DNA from: JAPOUP01 sp965201085
GTDB lineage: Bacteria > Pseudomonadota > Alphaproteobacteria > Rhodobacterales > Rhodobacteraceae
NCBI GenBank assembly: GCA_965201085.1
Contig: CBDAVS010000025.1
Coordinates: 744,001-808,000 of the forward strand
Length of the DNA: 64,000 nucleotides
Direction of reading: 5' to 3'
In this document: positions 16,730-25,279 of the stretch, piece after piece
Layout: each line of letters starts with the position of its first letter
Numbering within the stretch: position 1 is the stretch's first letter
Position numbers and translations under genes: made by a program
The notes under the pieces: generated by a model
Told to the model about the DNA's origin: nothing
What the model saw: the letters and a program-made list of their open reading frames with translations, nothing else
The model's database searches: none

Positions 16730-17679
16730 GGTATCGGCACCGGCGTCAAAAGCGGACGGCCTTCGAAATGGGCCTTGAGGTTATCGATCATCAGGCTTCC
16801 CATGGCATGGCGGGTCTCGACCGTACCACTGGCGTGATGCGGCTGCAAAAGTATGTTGTCGAGCTTCAGGAACCTCGGATCAATCCGTGGCTCACGCTCG
16901 AATACATCCAGCGCCGCCCCTCCGATACCGCCTGTTTCCAGAGCTTCGAGAAGCGCCCGCTCGTCAACGTTCGCCGCCCGCGAAACATTGATCAGACAAC
17001 CGTCCGGCCCCAGCGCGGCCAGCACTTCCGGATTGACGATATGACGCGTATCATCCGTGGCCGCGAGGGTGACGAACAGAAAATCCGAACGGGAAGCCAG
17101 TTCCACCGGATCGGGCACGAATTCCCAGCCAGCCGCGTCCTGGTTCGGAGACAAATCCATGTAGGCGATCCGCATGTCAAATCCGACAAGTCTGCGCGCG
17201 ACCGCCATTCCGATCCTGCCAAGTCCAAGGATGCCGGCCCGCCGCCCGTGAACCCTGCGGGACAGCGTGAACACACCGCGCTCGGCCCAGTCACCGGACG
17301 TCACCCAGCGCTGCGCCGCAACCATGCGCCGCGACAGTGCCAGCATCATCGCTACTCCCAGATCCGCAACATCTCCCGTCAGGACATCCGGTGTATTGGT
17401 TACGCTGACACCGTTTTCCCTGCAGGCATCGAGATCTATACCGTCATAGCCAACTCCATAGACGGCGATGATCTCCAGATCGGGGCAGGTTTCTATCAGC
17501 GAGCGGCTCACCCGATGGATGCCCCTCGGGGCGATGCCCCGTATTCCGGCGGCGATCTCCGCCGGAATTTCGCGCCCGTCCACGGACCCGTCGAACAGGT
17601 GCATGGTGAACACCGCTTCGAGCGCCTCCTGATCCCAGGGTGGAAAACGGGAAAGCTGGAGTATGTCCGGTTTCGCCAT
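16726..17679 (-). CDS. D-isomer-specific 2-hydroxyacid dehydrogenase (ketogluconate/glyoxylate/hydroxypyruvate reductase type)
   Basis: This 317-residue NAD(P)-dependent enzyme interconverts 2-keto and 2-hydroxy acids. Visible motifs are the substrate-loop VYGVGYDGIDLDACRENGV and the nucleotide-binding GILGLGRIGMAVARRL, followed by YMDLSPN. The catalytic residues are Arg in INVSRAANVDERAL, Glu in ALDVFEREPRID and His in LQPHHASGTVETRHAM. The open frame extends to 17976, but ATG 17679 (MAKPDILQLSRFPPWD) is where family similarity begins. In this block it probably reduces a keto-gluconate. It is the first gene of a minus-strand operon with idnD and the YcaQ-like gene. Confidence 0.88.
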   Translation of the reverse strand: MAKPDILQLSRFPPWDQEALEAVFTMHLFDGSVDGREIPAEIAAGIRGIAPRGIHRVSRSLIETCPDLEIIAVYGVGYDGIDLDACRENGVSVTNTPDVLTGDVADLGVAMMLALSRRMVAAQRWVTSGDWAERGVFTLSRRVHGRRAGILGLGRIGMAVARRLVGFDMRIAYMDLSPNQDAAGWEFVPDPVELASRSDFLFVTLAATDDTRHIVNPEVLAALGPDGCLINVSRAANVDERALLEALETGGIGGAALDVFEREPRIDPRFLKLDNILLQPHHASGTVETRHAMGSLMIDNLKAHFEGRPLLTPVPIP

Positions 17680-17761
17680 GTGCTGTGTTCCGTTGGCTGG
17701 CAGTCGGTGATATGCACAGATTGCGTGAATCACATGGACATGTCGAGCGGAAGAGGGAGCC
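17680..17761. promoter_or_regulatory. Divergent promoter region between 2-hydroxyacid dehydrogenase and idnO
   Basis: This 82-bp gap separates two divergent sugar-acid transcription units and must carry both promoters. GAAGAGGGAG just before ATG 17762 is a good ribosome binding site for idnO. I see no strong palindromic operator. Confidence 0.5.
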
Positions 17762-18538
17762 ATGACGGCAACAGGCGCGGGCATTTTTGATCTGACCGGT
17801 AGAAGGGCTTTGGTAACCGGTTCATCGCAGGGGATCGGGCTCGCGTTGGCCCAGGGATTGCACGAAGCGGGCGCGGAGATAATTCTCAACGGCCGCGATA
17901 CCGAACGGCTGTCCAACGCCGTCCGGCTTCTGCGCGGCAAATGTGCCACCGTCCATGAAGTCCTGTTTGACGTCACCGATCACGACGCGGCCAGAACCGC
18001 GGTAGACCGCATCGAGAACGAAGTTGGTGCGATCGACATTCTGGTCAACAACGCAGGAATGCAGTTCCGGGCGGAGCTCGACCGGTTTCCGGCCGACAGG
18101 TTCGAGGAGCTGATGCGGACCAATATCGCATCCGTCTTCAATGTCGGCCAGGCCGTCGCCCGCCATATGATCCCGCGCCGCGCGGGCAGGATAATCAATA
18201 TCGCCAGCGTGCAGACCGCGCTCGCACGACCCACCATCGCTCCCTACACCGCTACGAAAGGAGCGGTCGGGAACCTCACGAAGGGCATGGCCACCGACTG
18301 GGCAAGGCATGGCCTGAACTGCAATGCCATTGCTCCGGGCTATTTCGACACGCCACTGAACGCCGCCTTGGTCAACGATCCTGAATTCCGCGAATGGCTT
18401 CAAAAACGGACTCCGGCGGGACGTTGGGGCCGGGTTGAGGAACTGGTTGGGGCATGCGTTTTTCTGGCCTCCGAGGCTTCGAGTTTCGTCAACGGGCAGA
18501 TCCTCTATGTCGACGGCGGCATCACCGCTTCTCTCTGA
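17762..18538 (+). CDS. idnO: Gluconate 5-dehydrogenase-like short-chain dehydrogenase
   Basis: This 258-residue SDR would reduce 5-ketogluconate to D-gluconate. It shows the classical cofactor loop ALVTGSSQGIGLALA, an NGRD motif after strand 2, NNAGMQF, and the catalytic S-Y-K triad in IASVQTALARPTIAPYTATK. The ending EASSFVNGQILYVDGGITA is canonical. It pairs functionally with the divergent idnD. The gene after it is a gluconokinase that is broken, so the gluconate produced has no kinase encoded here. Confidence 0.88.
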   Translation: MTATGAGIFDLTGRRALVTGSSQGIGLALAQGLHEAGAEIILNGRDTERLSNAVRLLRGKCATVHEVLFDVTDHDAARTAVDRIENEVGAIDILVNNAGMQFRAELDRFPADRFEELMRTNIASVFNVGQAVARHMIPRRAGRIINIASVQTALARPTIAPYTATKGAVGNLTKGMATDWARHGLNCNAIAPGYFDTPLNAALVNDPEFREWLQKRTPAGRWGRVEELVGACVFLASEASSFVNGQILYVDGGITASL

Positions 18539-19104
18539 ATACCGCCTGTTCGCCGTCATGGGAGTGACGGCCTGCGGCAAAACAACCATCGGATCGGCGC
18601 TCGCCCACCGAATCGGCGCCACCTTCGTTGATGGCGACACTCCCCACCCCCCCATCGAACATCGAGTAAATGTCAGCGGGCACTCCGCTCACCGACAGTG
18701 ACCGCGCGCCCTGGCTGGACAATGTCGGCGGATCGCTCGCCTATGGGGACGGACGTAGGATCATCGGCTGTTCAGCACTGAAGCGCTCCTGTCGTGAACG
18801 CATACGCGTTTCGGCGGGCGAGCCCGCAGGTTTTCCGCACCTGAGCGGATCACGCGCGGTCATCGAGGCGCGCATGCATCCACGAAAGGGTCATTTCATG
18901 CCGGTGACGCTCCTCGATAGCCGGTTCGCGACGCTTGAACCGCTACAGCCGGACGAGGTGGGCTACCTCATCGACATCGATCAACCGGTCGGATCGATCC
19001 GTCACCGCGCTGACCCGGGCGCTCACGCCATGATGCCATCCGTGTTTACAGAACCGGATCAAACCACTATCCACGTCCGAAATCAGGAGTTGTCCCGCAT
19101 ATGA
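18538..19104 (+). pseudogene. gntK: Gluconokinase (frameshift and nonsense codon)
   Basis: The N-terminal frame reads LFAVMGVTACGKTTIGSALA (Walker A P-loop) and ATFVDGDTPHPP, then loses register in a run of seven C at about 18649-18655. In the corrected frame the next residues are NIE, a TAA stop where lysine is expected, then MSAGTPLTDSDRAPWLDNVG and SALKRSCRERIR, HLSGSRAVIEARM, GHFMPVTLLDSRFATLEPL to 19104. Two independent lesions make a sequencing slip alone an unlikely explanation. A shortened product from ATG 18670 would lack the P-loop. The 3' end overlaps the RNase D start by 4 nt. Confidence 0.85.
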
Positions 19105-19712
19105 CGAATTTCCTTCATGAACGCGATCTTCCGAATGATCTGTCCCTGGGGTCCGTCGTTGCGGTGGACTGTGAGACCATGGGGCTGAACTTTCACCGGG
19201 ACCGGCTATGCGCCGTGCAGCTTTCCGGAGGTGACGGCGACGCCCACGTCGTTCGGATAGCCGTCGACCAGGAAGAGGCGCCCAATCTCCGCACGATATT
19301 GGATGATCCCGATATACTCAAGCTCTTCCATTTCGGCCGCTTCGACATCGCAGCCCTTTTCCATGCCTTCGGAGCGCTCGCGGCACCCGTCTATTGCACG
19401 AAAATCGCCTCGAGACTTGTCCGCACCAACGCCGAACGGCACGGATTGAAGGAGTTGCTGAACGATCTGCTTCAGGTCGAGATCACGAAGCGGGAGCAGT
19501 CGAGCGACTGGGGCGCCGACGAGCTCACCGAGAAACAGATCGACTATGCCGCCTCGGACGTTCTATACCTGCATAGGCTGCGGGCCAGGCTGGATGAACG
19601 CCTGCTTCGCGAAGGGCGGGAGCAGCTGGCCCGGTCCTGTTTCGACTTTCTGCCTACCCGCGCCCTGCTCGATCTGGCGGGATGGCAGGATACCGACATA
19701 TTCGCCCACTGA
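19101..19712 (+). CDS. rnd: Ribonuclease D (DEDDy 3'-5' exonuclease), short form
   Basis: This 203-residue exonuclease acts in 3'-end processing of structured RNAs. The DEDDy catalytic residues are all visible: D23 and E25 in VAVDCETMGL, D82 in FHFGRFDIAALFH, Y149 and D153 in IDYAASDVLYLHRL. The protein consists of the exonuclease domain only and lacks the C-terminal HRDC domains of E. coli RNase D, as is common for this alphaproteobacterial form. ATG 19101 overlaps the gluconokinase remnant, but function is independent. The kdsD gene follows 21 nt downstream, and RNase D next to kdsD-lptC is a familiar alphaproteobacterial order. Confidence 0.9.
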   Translation: MTNFLHERDLPNDLSLGSVVAVDCETMGLNFHRDRLCAVQLSGGDGDAHVVRIAVDQEEAPNLRTILDDPDILKLFHFGRFDIAALFHAFGALAAPVYCTKIASRLVRTNAERHGLKELLNDLLQVEITKREQSSDWGADELTEKQIDYAASDVLYLHRLRARLDERLLREGREQLARSCFDFLPTRALLDLAGWQDTDIFAH

Positions 19713-19733
19713 CCCGGATTCTGGCGGAAACGC

Positions 19734-20696
19734 ATGGATAGAAACGCCTTTCTCGACGTTGGACGGCGCGTGATCCGCCACGAAGCGCAGGCGCTTGGAA
19801 CGCTTGCCGATGCCATCGACACGAGCTTCACGGAAGCCTGCGAGCTTCTTCTCGCAGCACGTGGCCGGATCGTGGTTTCAGGGATGGGAAAGTCCGGTCA
19901 CATCGCGCGCAAGATTGCGGCGACCCTCGCCAGCACGGGCACTCCGGCCCACTTCGTCCATCCAGCGGAAGCGAGCCACGGCGACCTTGGCATGATGGCC
20001 GAAGGCGATGTGGTGATGGTATTCTCGAATTCGGGAGAAACTCCGGAACTCGCCGACCTTATCGCATATACCCGCCGATTCGCGATTCCATTGATCGGCA
20101 TCGCGGGGAATCCGGGCAGCACGCTCCTTCAGCAGTGCGATGTAAGCGTAGCCCTGCCTCCGACGGACGAAGCCTGCGGTAAAGGCATAGTTCCGACGAC
20201 CTCGACCTCGATGAGCCTCGCGGTCGGCGACGCGCTCGCAATCGCCCTGATGGAGCATAGACGGTTCACGCCGGAACTGTTCCGTGAGTTTCATCCGGGG
20301 GGCAGGCTGGGCGCGCGCCTGTCGAGGGTTCAGGATCTGATGCACAGGGATCCGCCGCTTGTGGTCGCGGACACACCGATGAGCGAAGCTCTGCTGGTAA
20401 TGACCCGCAAAGGCTTCGGCGTTGTCGGAGTACGGGAGCAAGCGGAGGGCGAACTCGCTGGAATCGTCACCGATGGCGACCTGCGCAGACATATGACCGG
20501 ACTGCTTGACAAGACGGTCCGGCAGGTCATGACCTGTGACCCACACACGATCAGGCCCGGAGCGCTTGCGGAAGAGGCGGTCGCGATGATGAACTCGCAC
20601 CGGATAACGAGCCTGTTCGTCGTCGATCCGACCGAGCGCGGGATACCGATCGGCATTCTGCACGTGCATGATTGCCTGAGAAGCGGGGTCGAATAG
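19734..20696 (+). CDS. kdsD: Arabinose-5-phosphate isomerase (KpsF/GutQ/KdsD)
   Basis: This 320-residue enzyme converts ribulose 5-phosphate to arabinose 5-phosphate, the first step of Kdo synthesis for LPS. An N-terminal SIS domain carries the phosphosugar-binding GRIVVSGMGKSGHIARKI, HFVHPAEASHGDLGM and VMVFSNSGETPELADLIA. Two CBS domains follow (LMHRDPPLVVADTPMSEALL from about residue 205 and VMTCDPHTIRPGALAEEAVA from about 265). Length and layout are typical. It lies 3 nt upstream of lptC and begins the LPS transport operon. Confidence 0.94.
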   Translation: MDRNAFLDVGRRVIRHEAQALGTLADAIDTSFTEACELLLAARGRIVVSGMGKSGHIARKIAATLASTGTPAHFVHPAEASHGDLGMMAEGDVVMVFSNSGETPELADLIAYTRRFAIPLIGIAGNPGSTLLQQCDVSVALPPTDEACGKGIVPTTSTSMSLAVGDALAIALMEHRRFTPELFREFHPGGRLGARLSRVQDLMHRDPPLVVADTPMSEALLVMTRKGFGVVGVREQAEGELAGIVTDGDLRRHMTGLLDKTVRQVMTCDPHTIRPGALAEEAVAMMNSHRITSLFVVDPTERGIPIGILHVHDCLRSGVE

Positions 20697-20699
20697 AAA

Positions 20700-21320
20700 T
20701 TGGCGGCACCGGAGGGCAGTTCCCGCGTTATCGCATGGCTGAAGATCCTTCTTCCGCTGATGGCGCTCGCGATCCTGTCGACCGTGTTTCTGGTCGCCCA
20801 CCGGGTCGACCCCGTTCATGAGATCAACTACAGGAATATCGAAATCGCTGAACTGGCGGGCCAGCAGATGATCAGGAATCCGCGCTATTCCGGCGTTACC
20901 GGGAATGGGGTGGCGGTTCGGCTGGCGGCAACGAGCGCCTTGCCGGAAATGACCGGACCGGGTTCCGCCCTTCCCGACCGGCTTCAGGGCCGCGAAGCGA
21001 AAGCGGAGGTCGACATCCCGGACGGCGAAAGAATAGACGTCTACGCCGACGACCTGGATCTGGACGTTTGGGGTAATCTCGCGACGTTCGGCGGAGGGGT
21101 CCGGATCGAATCATCCAATGGCTATGTTCTCGGAACCGAGACAATACGGCTTGCTCTTGACGCGGCGCGGATGTCATCGGATACGCTAACCACGCTCTCC
21201 GCGCCGATCGGCCGCATTGTTGCGCATGGATTCAATATGCGGAAAAATACCGATTCAAAAGGTAATTACGTTCTCGTTTTCAATGGTGGTGTAAAGATGT
21301 TATTCGAGCCGGGAAAGTGA
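20700..21320 (+). CDS. lptC: LPS export protein LptC
   Basis: This 206-residue bitopic protein relays LPS from LptB2FG to LptA. It has a single N-terminal membrane helix (IAWLKILLPLMALAILSTVF) and a periplasmic LptC fold (INYRNIEIAELAGQQMIRNP, YVLGTETIRLALDAARM, GFNMRKNTD). The start is TTG at 20700, three bases after the kdsD stop; no ATG lies upstream of the membrane helix. The stop overlaps the possible GTG of lptA. Confidence 0.85.
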   Translation: MAAPEGSSRVIAWLKILLPLMALAILSTVFLVAHRVDPVHEINYRNIEIAELAGQQMIRNPRYSGVTGNGVAVRLAATSALPEMTGPGSALPDRLQGREAKAEVDIPDGERIDVYADDLDLDVWGNLATFGGGVRIESSNGYVLGTETIRLALDAARMSSDTLTTLSAPIGRIVAHGFNMRKNTDSKGNYVLVFNGGVKMLFEPGK

Positions 21321-21328
21321 GGTGTTCC

Positions 21329-21841
21329 GTGATCCGAGATTTTCGAACCAGTCTGTCCGCGTTTGTTCTGTCGTTGATGGTTTCAGGCGTGTCCGTTCTG
21401 GCGCAGGGCACCGAACTGAAATTCGGAGCGAGGGAATTCGACAGCGAATTGCCGGTGGAGATCACGGCGGAGGAGCTGGTCGTGGACCAGGAAAACGGAT
21501 CCGCCGTCTTTTCGGGCGACGTAACGATCCGTCAGGGCCCGATTTCCATGGCGGGCAATTCGGTCCGCGTCGAATATGGTATCGACCCCGGGACCGGAAA
21601 GGAGCGGATAACCTCCATCGCCATGTCAGAGGGCGTTACATTCGTCAGTGAAAACGAAACGGCCGAGTCGGAGCGAGCGACCTATTCCCCGACCGACGGC
21701 TCGCTTACGATGGCGGGCGACGTACTCCTCGTCCAGGGCATTACCGCGATCAGCGCCGACCGGTTCGACTACAGTTTCGTTAGCGGAACCGGTCGTGTGC
21801 AGGGAAATGTCAAAACCATTTTTTCACCGAACGGCAACTGA
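21329..21841 (+). CDS. lptA: LPS transport periplasmic protein LptA (OstA-like)
   Basis: This 170-residue periplasmic bridge protein carries LPS across the periplasm. A signal peptide (SLSAFVLSLMVSGVSVLAQG) precedes the OstA-type jellyroll: ELPVEITAEELVVDQENGSA, VFSGDVTIRQGPISMAGNSV, GSLTMAGDVLLVQG. I favour GTG 21329 because AGGTG sits six bases upstream; GTG 21317, which overlaps the lptC stop, is the alternative. The stop shares one base with the lptB ATG. Confidence 0.85.
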   Translation: MIRDFRTSLSAFVLSLMVSGVSVLAQGTELKFGAREFDSELPVEITAEELVVDQENGSAVFSGDVTIRQGPISMAGNSVRVEYGIDPGTGKERITSIAMSEGVTFVSENETAESERATYSPTDGSLTMAGDVLLVQGITAISADRFDYSFVSGTGRVQGNVKTIFSPNGN

Positions 21842-22605
21842 TGGCGGATACCCCACCGAAGCTCGACATCATGGAGGGCCAACGGGGCCTTCATGTTACC
21901 CAGCTTCGCAAGAGTTACAAAAAAAAGACGATAATCAGGGATATCAGCCTTGACCTGGAGCGTGGTGAGGTCGTGGCTCTGCTCGGCCCGAACGGATCGG
22001 GCAAGACGACCACATTCTATATGATAGCCGGTCTTATCACGCCGGAGGCCGGTCGGGTGACGATTGACGGCCAGGACGCGACCTATCTGCAGACCCACCG
22101 CCGCGCCCGGCTTGGCATAGGCTATCTGCCGCAGGAAGTTTCGATTTTTCGAGGCATGAATGTGGAGGATAACATTCTCGCCATTCTCGAGATCTCGATA
22201 CGGAATAAATACCGGCGACGCGAGCGTCTGGAAGAGCTGCTTTCGGCATTCTCCATAAGCCATCTACGGCGCGCCTCCGCACTGTCGCTTTCTGGCGGGG
22301 AACGGCGGCGCGTCGAAATCGCCCGATGCCTTGCCTCAGATCCGAAATACCTGTTGCTCGACGAACCTTTCGCGGGTGTCGACCCCATCGCCGTCGGCGA
22401 GATCCGGGCATTGGTGTCGGAGCTCAGGTCACGGGGGATCGGTGTATTGATCACGGATCACAATGTACGGGAAGCGTTGGATATCGTCGATCGTGCCTAT
22501 ATATTGCATGATGGTCGGGTGCTGATGAGTGGCCTTAAGAATGACGTATTGAACGACGAGAACGTTCGCCGGGTCTTCCTTGGACCGGGTTTCAGGATCT
22601 CGTAG
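21841..22605 (+). CDS. lptB: LPS export ABC transporter ATPase LptB
   Basis: This 254-residue cytoplasmic ATPase of the LptB2FG extractor has all nucleotide-binding motifs: Walker A GPNGSGKTTTFYM, Q-loop LPQEVSIFRGM, signature LSGGERRRVEIARCL, Walker B YLLLDEPFAGVDPIAVGE and H-loop ITDHNVREALDI. The ATG overlaps the lptA stop by one base, so translation is coupled. A 20-residue N-terminal extension (MADTPPKLDIMEGQRGLHVT) precedes the ABC core. Confidence 0.95.
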   Translation: MADTPPKLDIMEGQRGLHVTQLRKSYKKKTIIRDISLDLERGEVVALLGPNGSGKTTTFYMIAGLITPEAGRVTIDGQDATYLQTHRRARLGIGYLPQEVSIFRGMNVEDNILAILEISIRNKYRRRERLEELLSAFSISHLRRASALSLSGGERRRVEIARCLASDPKYLLLDEPFAGVDPIAVGEIRALVSELRSRGIGVLITDHNVREALDIVDRAYILHDGRVLMSGLKNDVLNDENVRRVFLGPGFRIS

Positions 22606-22852
22606 GAATGAAGCCGGAACGGGGTCGGCCCGCCATGCGTCCGGTCAGTTTTTCATTGACCTTAACTCCGGTCATGCTGCAAAATGGCGAAGATTACAAA
22701 CCCATCTTCCCTCATCCATCCCCCGGCCCGCAGGGTGGTGGCGTTCGGATCGTTCGAAATTCGCATCGCGGACGGCGTAGCGATTCGCATCCGACCGGTC
22801 GCGGCTGTCGAAGGTTTGCGCGAACCCCGCGCCTGAACCCCAGGGAGGCATT
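22606..22852. other. 247-bp gap where rpoN is usually found; no gene seen
   Basis: In many proteobacteria rpoN lies between lptB and hpf. Here the gap has no sigma-54-like sequence in any frame. The frame from 22608 (MKPERGRPAMRPVSF) does not resemble RpoN or any family I know and runs into hpf. It probably contains the hpf promoter; the bases before ATG 22853 (CCCAGGGAGGCATT) hold a good ribosome binding site. Confidence 0.6.
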
Positions 22853-23434
22853 ATGCAGTTTCAGATCAGCGGCATGCAGATCGATGTCGGCAAAGCCCTT
22901 AGGAAACATGTCGAGAAAGAGCTTTTCGCCGTCGTTGAAAAATACGCCAAGCGAGCGACCGACGCCCATGTCAGGTTCTCCAGGGAGGGGCATGATTTCG
23001 CCTGTGAGGTGGTCGTCCATCTGTCGACCGGACTGACGGCGCAGGCCCATGGACATGCGAATGACATACACGCGGCTTTCGATCAGGCGAACGAACGGAT
23101 GGACAAACAGCTGCGCAGATACAAGCGGCGACTGAAAGACCATCACCGGGACCGCAAGATACCTGTGGAATTGTCCGACGCCTCCGCCTATATTCTGGCC
23201 GCTTCGGAAACCGGGAGTGAATCGGAAGCTGGGGTGTCACAGGAGCCGGACTCCCTTCAGCCGATAATCGTGGCTGAGATGGAGACGAAGATCCCATCGC
23301 TTTCCGTCGGTGAAGCGGTGATGCAAATGGAGCTCGTGGGTGCGCCTGTTCTTGTTTTTCGCAATGAAGGACATTCCGGCGTGAACGTCGTATACCGACG
23401 GGAGGATGGGAATATCGGCTGGGTTGATCCATGA
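22853..23434 (+). CDS. hpf: Ribosome hibernation-promoting factor, long form
   Basis: This 193-residue HPF/RaiA protein dimerises inactive ribosomes into 100S particles in stationary phase. The N-terminal S30AE domain is residues 1-105 (QISGMQIDVGKALRKHVEKE, ACEVVVHLSTGLTAQAHGHA, AAFDQANERMDKQLRRYKRR). An acidic linker follows, then the C-terminal dimerisation domain (PIIVAEMETKIPSLSVGEAV, GAPVLVFRNEGHSGVNVVYR, DGNIGWVDP). The long form is typical of alphaproteobacteria. It sits upstream of ptsN as usual. Confidence 0.95.
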   Translation: MQFQISGMQIDVGKALRKHVEKELFAVVEKYAKRATDAHVRFSREGHDFACEVVVHLSTGLTAQAHGHANDIHAAFDQANERMDKQLRRYKRRLKDHHRDRKIPVELSDASAYILAASETGSESEAGVSQEPDSLQPIIVAEMETKIPSLSVGEAVMQMELVGAPVLVFRNEGHSGVNVVYRREDGNIGWVDP

Positions 23435-23485
23435 AAGGTGGAATGAAAACAATGATATCCGAACATTCGATCACTTAGGGGGGTT

Positions 23486-23947
23486 ATGGAGCTTTCATCG
23501 ATCATCGATACCGAAGCGGTTCGTTTCGTCAGCGGAGTCTCGAATAAAAAGAGGCTGTTTCAGATCGTGGGAGAGCTCGCGTCGGACGCCTATGGGGTCG
23601 AAAGCCAGGCGGCGACGGGGGCGTTGACCGACCGTGAGGCGCTCGGCTCGACGGGGGTTGGCAAGGGTATCGCCCTTCCACATGCACGACTGGCGGGGTT
23701 GAACCACGTATTCGGCGTATTCGTCCGGCTTGACAGGCCAATCGACTTCAGCGCCGTGGACCGATTGCCGGTGGATCTGGTCTTCGCTCTGTTCGCGCCG
23801 GTCGAATCGGGTGTGGACCACCTTAAAGCGCTCGCGTTGGTTTCACGTACGCTTCGCGACGCCTCCGTCTGCTCGAAACTGAGAGCCAACGGCGAATCCG
23901 CGACCCTTCATGCCGTTCTGACCGAGGTGACGGCCGAGGCGGCATGA
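23486..23947 (+). CDS. ptsN: PTS IIA-Ntr nitrogen/potassium regulatory protein
   Basis: This 153-residue phosphoacceptor regulates nitrogen, potassium and stress responses through phosphorylation state. The phosphorylated histidine lies in GVGKGIALPHARLAGLNHVF. The rest of the EIIA fold is clear (GVFVRLDRPIDFSAVDRLPV, DLVFALFAPV, HLKALALVSRTLRD). ATG 23486 is preceded by GGGGGG. Upstream PTS partners (PtsP, NPr) are not in the window. Confidence 0.93.
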   Translation: MELSSIIDTEAVRFVSGVSNKKRLFQIVGELASDAYGVESQAATGALTDREALGSTGVGKGIALPHARLAGLNHVFGVFVRLDRPIDFSAVDRLPVDLVFALFAPVESGVDHLKALALVSRTLRDASVCSKLRANGESATLHAVLTEVTAEAA

Positions 23948-24423
23948 CACCGTTCGCTCGGATCCCGGGGTATCGCTCCCTATGAACCGCGTTTACCTGC
24001 GTTTACCTGCGCGGGGCGGATGACCGGCACTTTCGCCCACAAAGCCATGCAGTCGACTCAGTGGTTCGATCTGTTGAGGTGGTTGGTGAGGTATGGGAAC
24101 GGAGGTTTCCGGGCCGCTGTCCCATCCCGTGTGCTGAATTTTCAGTAGCGGAATGAATCATACCCGGTTTGTCCCTGTTCGATTTCGTTTCGGAAAGGTC
24201 GGCACATCGATTCGGACACTTTCCGGATAGACCCCCGGACTTCCTTGCCCGCGGCGACTCTGTTCGCGCCCCGCGAGGCTTGACGGACGGTCCCGGCGGC
24301 ACGCGACCGCGGACGGAAAGCACTATCCCAGGTTGGAACGGATCCCCTGAGGCGGACCGCGCAACGCGTTCGAGTGGCGGGGATACCGGAACCGCCGTCA
24401 CACATGGCTCGCATGCGGCTCCT
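23948..24423. other. 476-bp intergenic stretch, no gene seen
   Basis: Open frames here have unlikely composition and match nothing I know. CGTTTACCTG is tandemly repeated at about 23992-24010. It follows the end of the conserved ptsN operon and precedes decayed genes, so it may be the eroded boundary of an accessory region. Confidence 0.35.
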
Positions 24424-25179
24424 TTACTCCGGCAACAACCCTGCCGCGCGGATCCTGCCCGGATTCGCCCTGCTCACCGGGATATCCGGGCCATGCGCCA
24501 TGCTCAGCACCGCGCCGTCACCACGACGCGTCACGGCACGCACCTGGTCCAACGCCACCCAATGTGACCGGTGCACCTGCAACCCACGCGTATCTCCCAC
24601 CTCGCGGGTCGCATCGTCCAACCGCATAAGCACCATCCCTTCACCCGCCACCGTGCGGATGCGCACATAGTGATCCTCGACAGGGACCGACACCAGCGCC
24701 CCCGCCTCTCGAAAGGCAGACGATCGAGAATAATCGGAGGCCGCCCTCCTTCGGTCCCGTCATCCTATATGCGTACTGAAAAACACCTGAAATGACGACT
24801 GTAATGGCCATCACATTGCCCGCAAGCCGCCACAGCGCCTCTCCCGAAGGCCAATAGCCCAGCGCCAGGCCACTGAAACCGTAGATGAGCGCGAAGGCAC
24901 CCGGGCCGGTGGCGATACCGGAAAGCGCGATGCGCGCGACCAAACCGCGCGGCACACGTTCGGCCACAACAAGGTGCGTCAGACACCCTATGCCGGAGCA
25001 GGCAAAACCAGCATCAGCCAATAGCCCAGCCTTGGCAGCGCCCGCATCTCTTCGCCGGTGCCGAAAGTCCCCATCAGCGTCAGAATCATCGCAGTCCCCG
25101 CCAGCGCCACAAGTCCCACCGGACGCACCGTATGGAGCCGCCATTGCCGAAGCGTGAGTTGCGTAGCGGATGTATTCAC
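24424..25179 (-). pseudogene. Membrane-anchored LytTR transcriptional regulator, frameshifted
   Basis: Three minus-strand frames make one protein. The first, from GTG 25179 (VNTSATQLTLRQWRLHTVRP), holds membrane helix 1 and runs to about 24990. The middle frame (GCLTHLVVAERVPRGLVARI, FALIYGFSGLALGYWPSGEA, MAITVVISGVFQYAYRM) carries further helices to about 24730. The last frame (VEDHYVRIRTVAGEGMVLMR, LQVHRSHWVALDQVRAVTRR, PVSRANPGRIRAAG) is a LytTR DNA-binding domain ending at 24424. Two frameshifts break it. Alphaproteobacteria have many such regulators with a 3-4 helix sensor; the ligand is unknown. Confidence 0.75.
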
Positions 25180-25279
25180 GTAGCCGGTCCGTTCCCCGCC
25201 CATTCGCGGGCGCATAACACCGCATCCCGGCGAGAACCATAGGCAACCGGCACGAAATCTCGGAGGTGCAGGACCACAT

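Noticed and set aside
17680..17976. Extension of the 2-hydroxyacid dehydrogenase to a start at 17976
   Set aside because: It would overlap the start of idnO on the other strand, and the family similarity begins at 17679.
18649..18655. Programmed frameshifting at the C7 run in gluconokinase
   Set aside because: A separate in-frame TAA follows a few codons later in the corrected frame, so recoding at the C run alone would not give a product.
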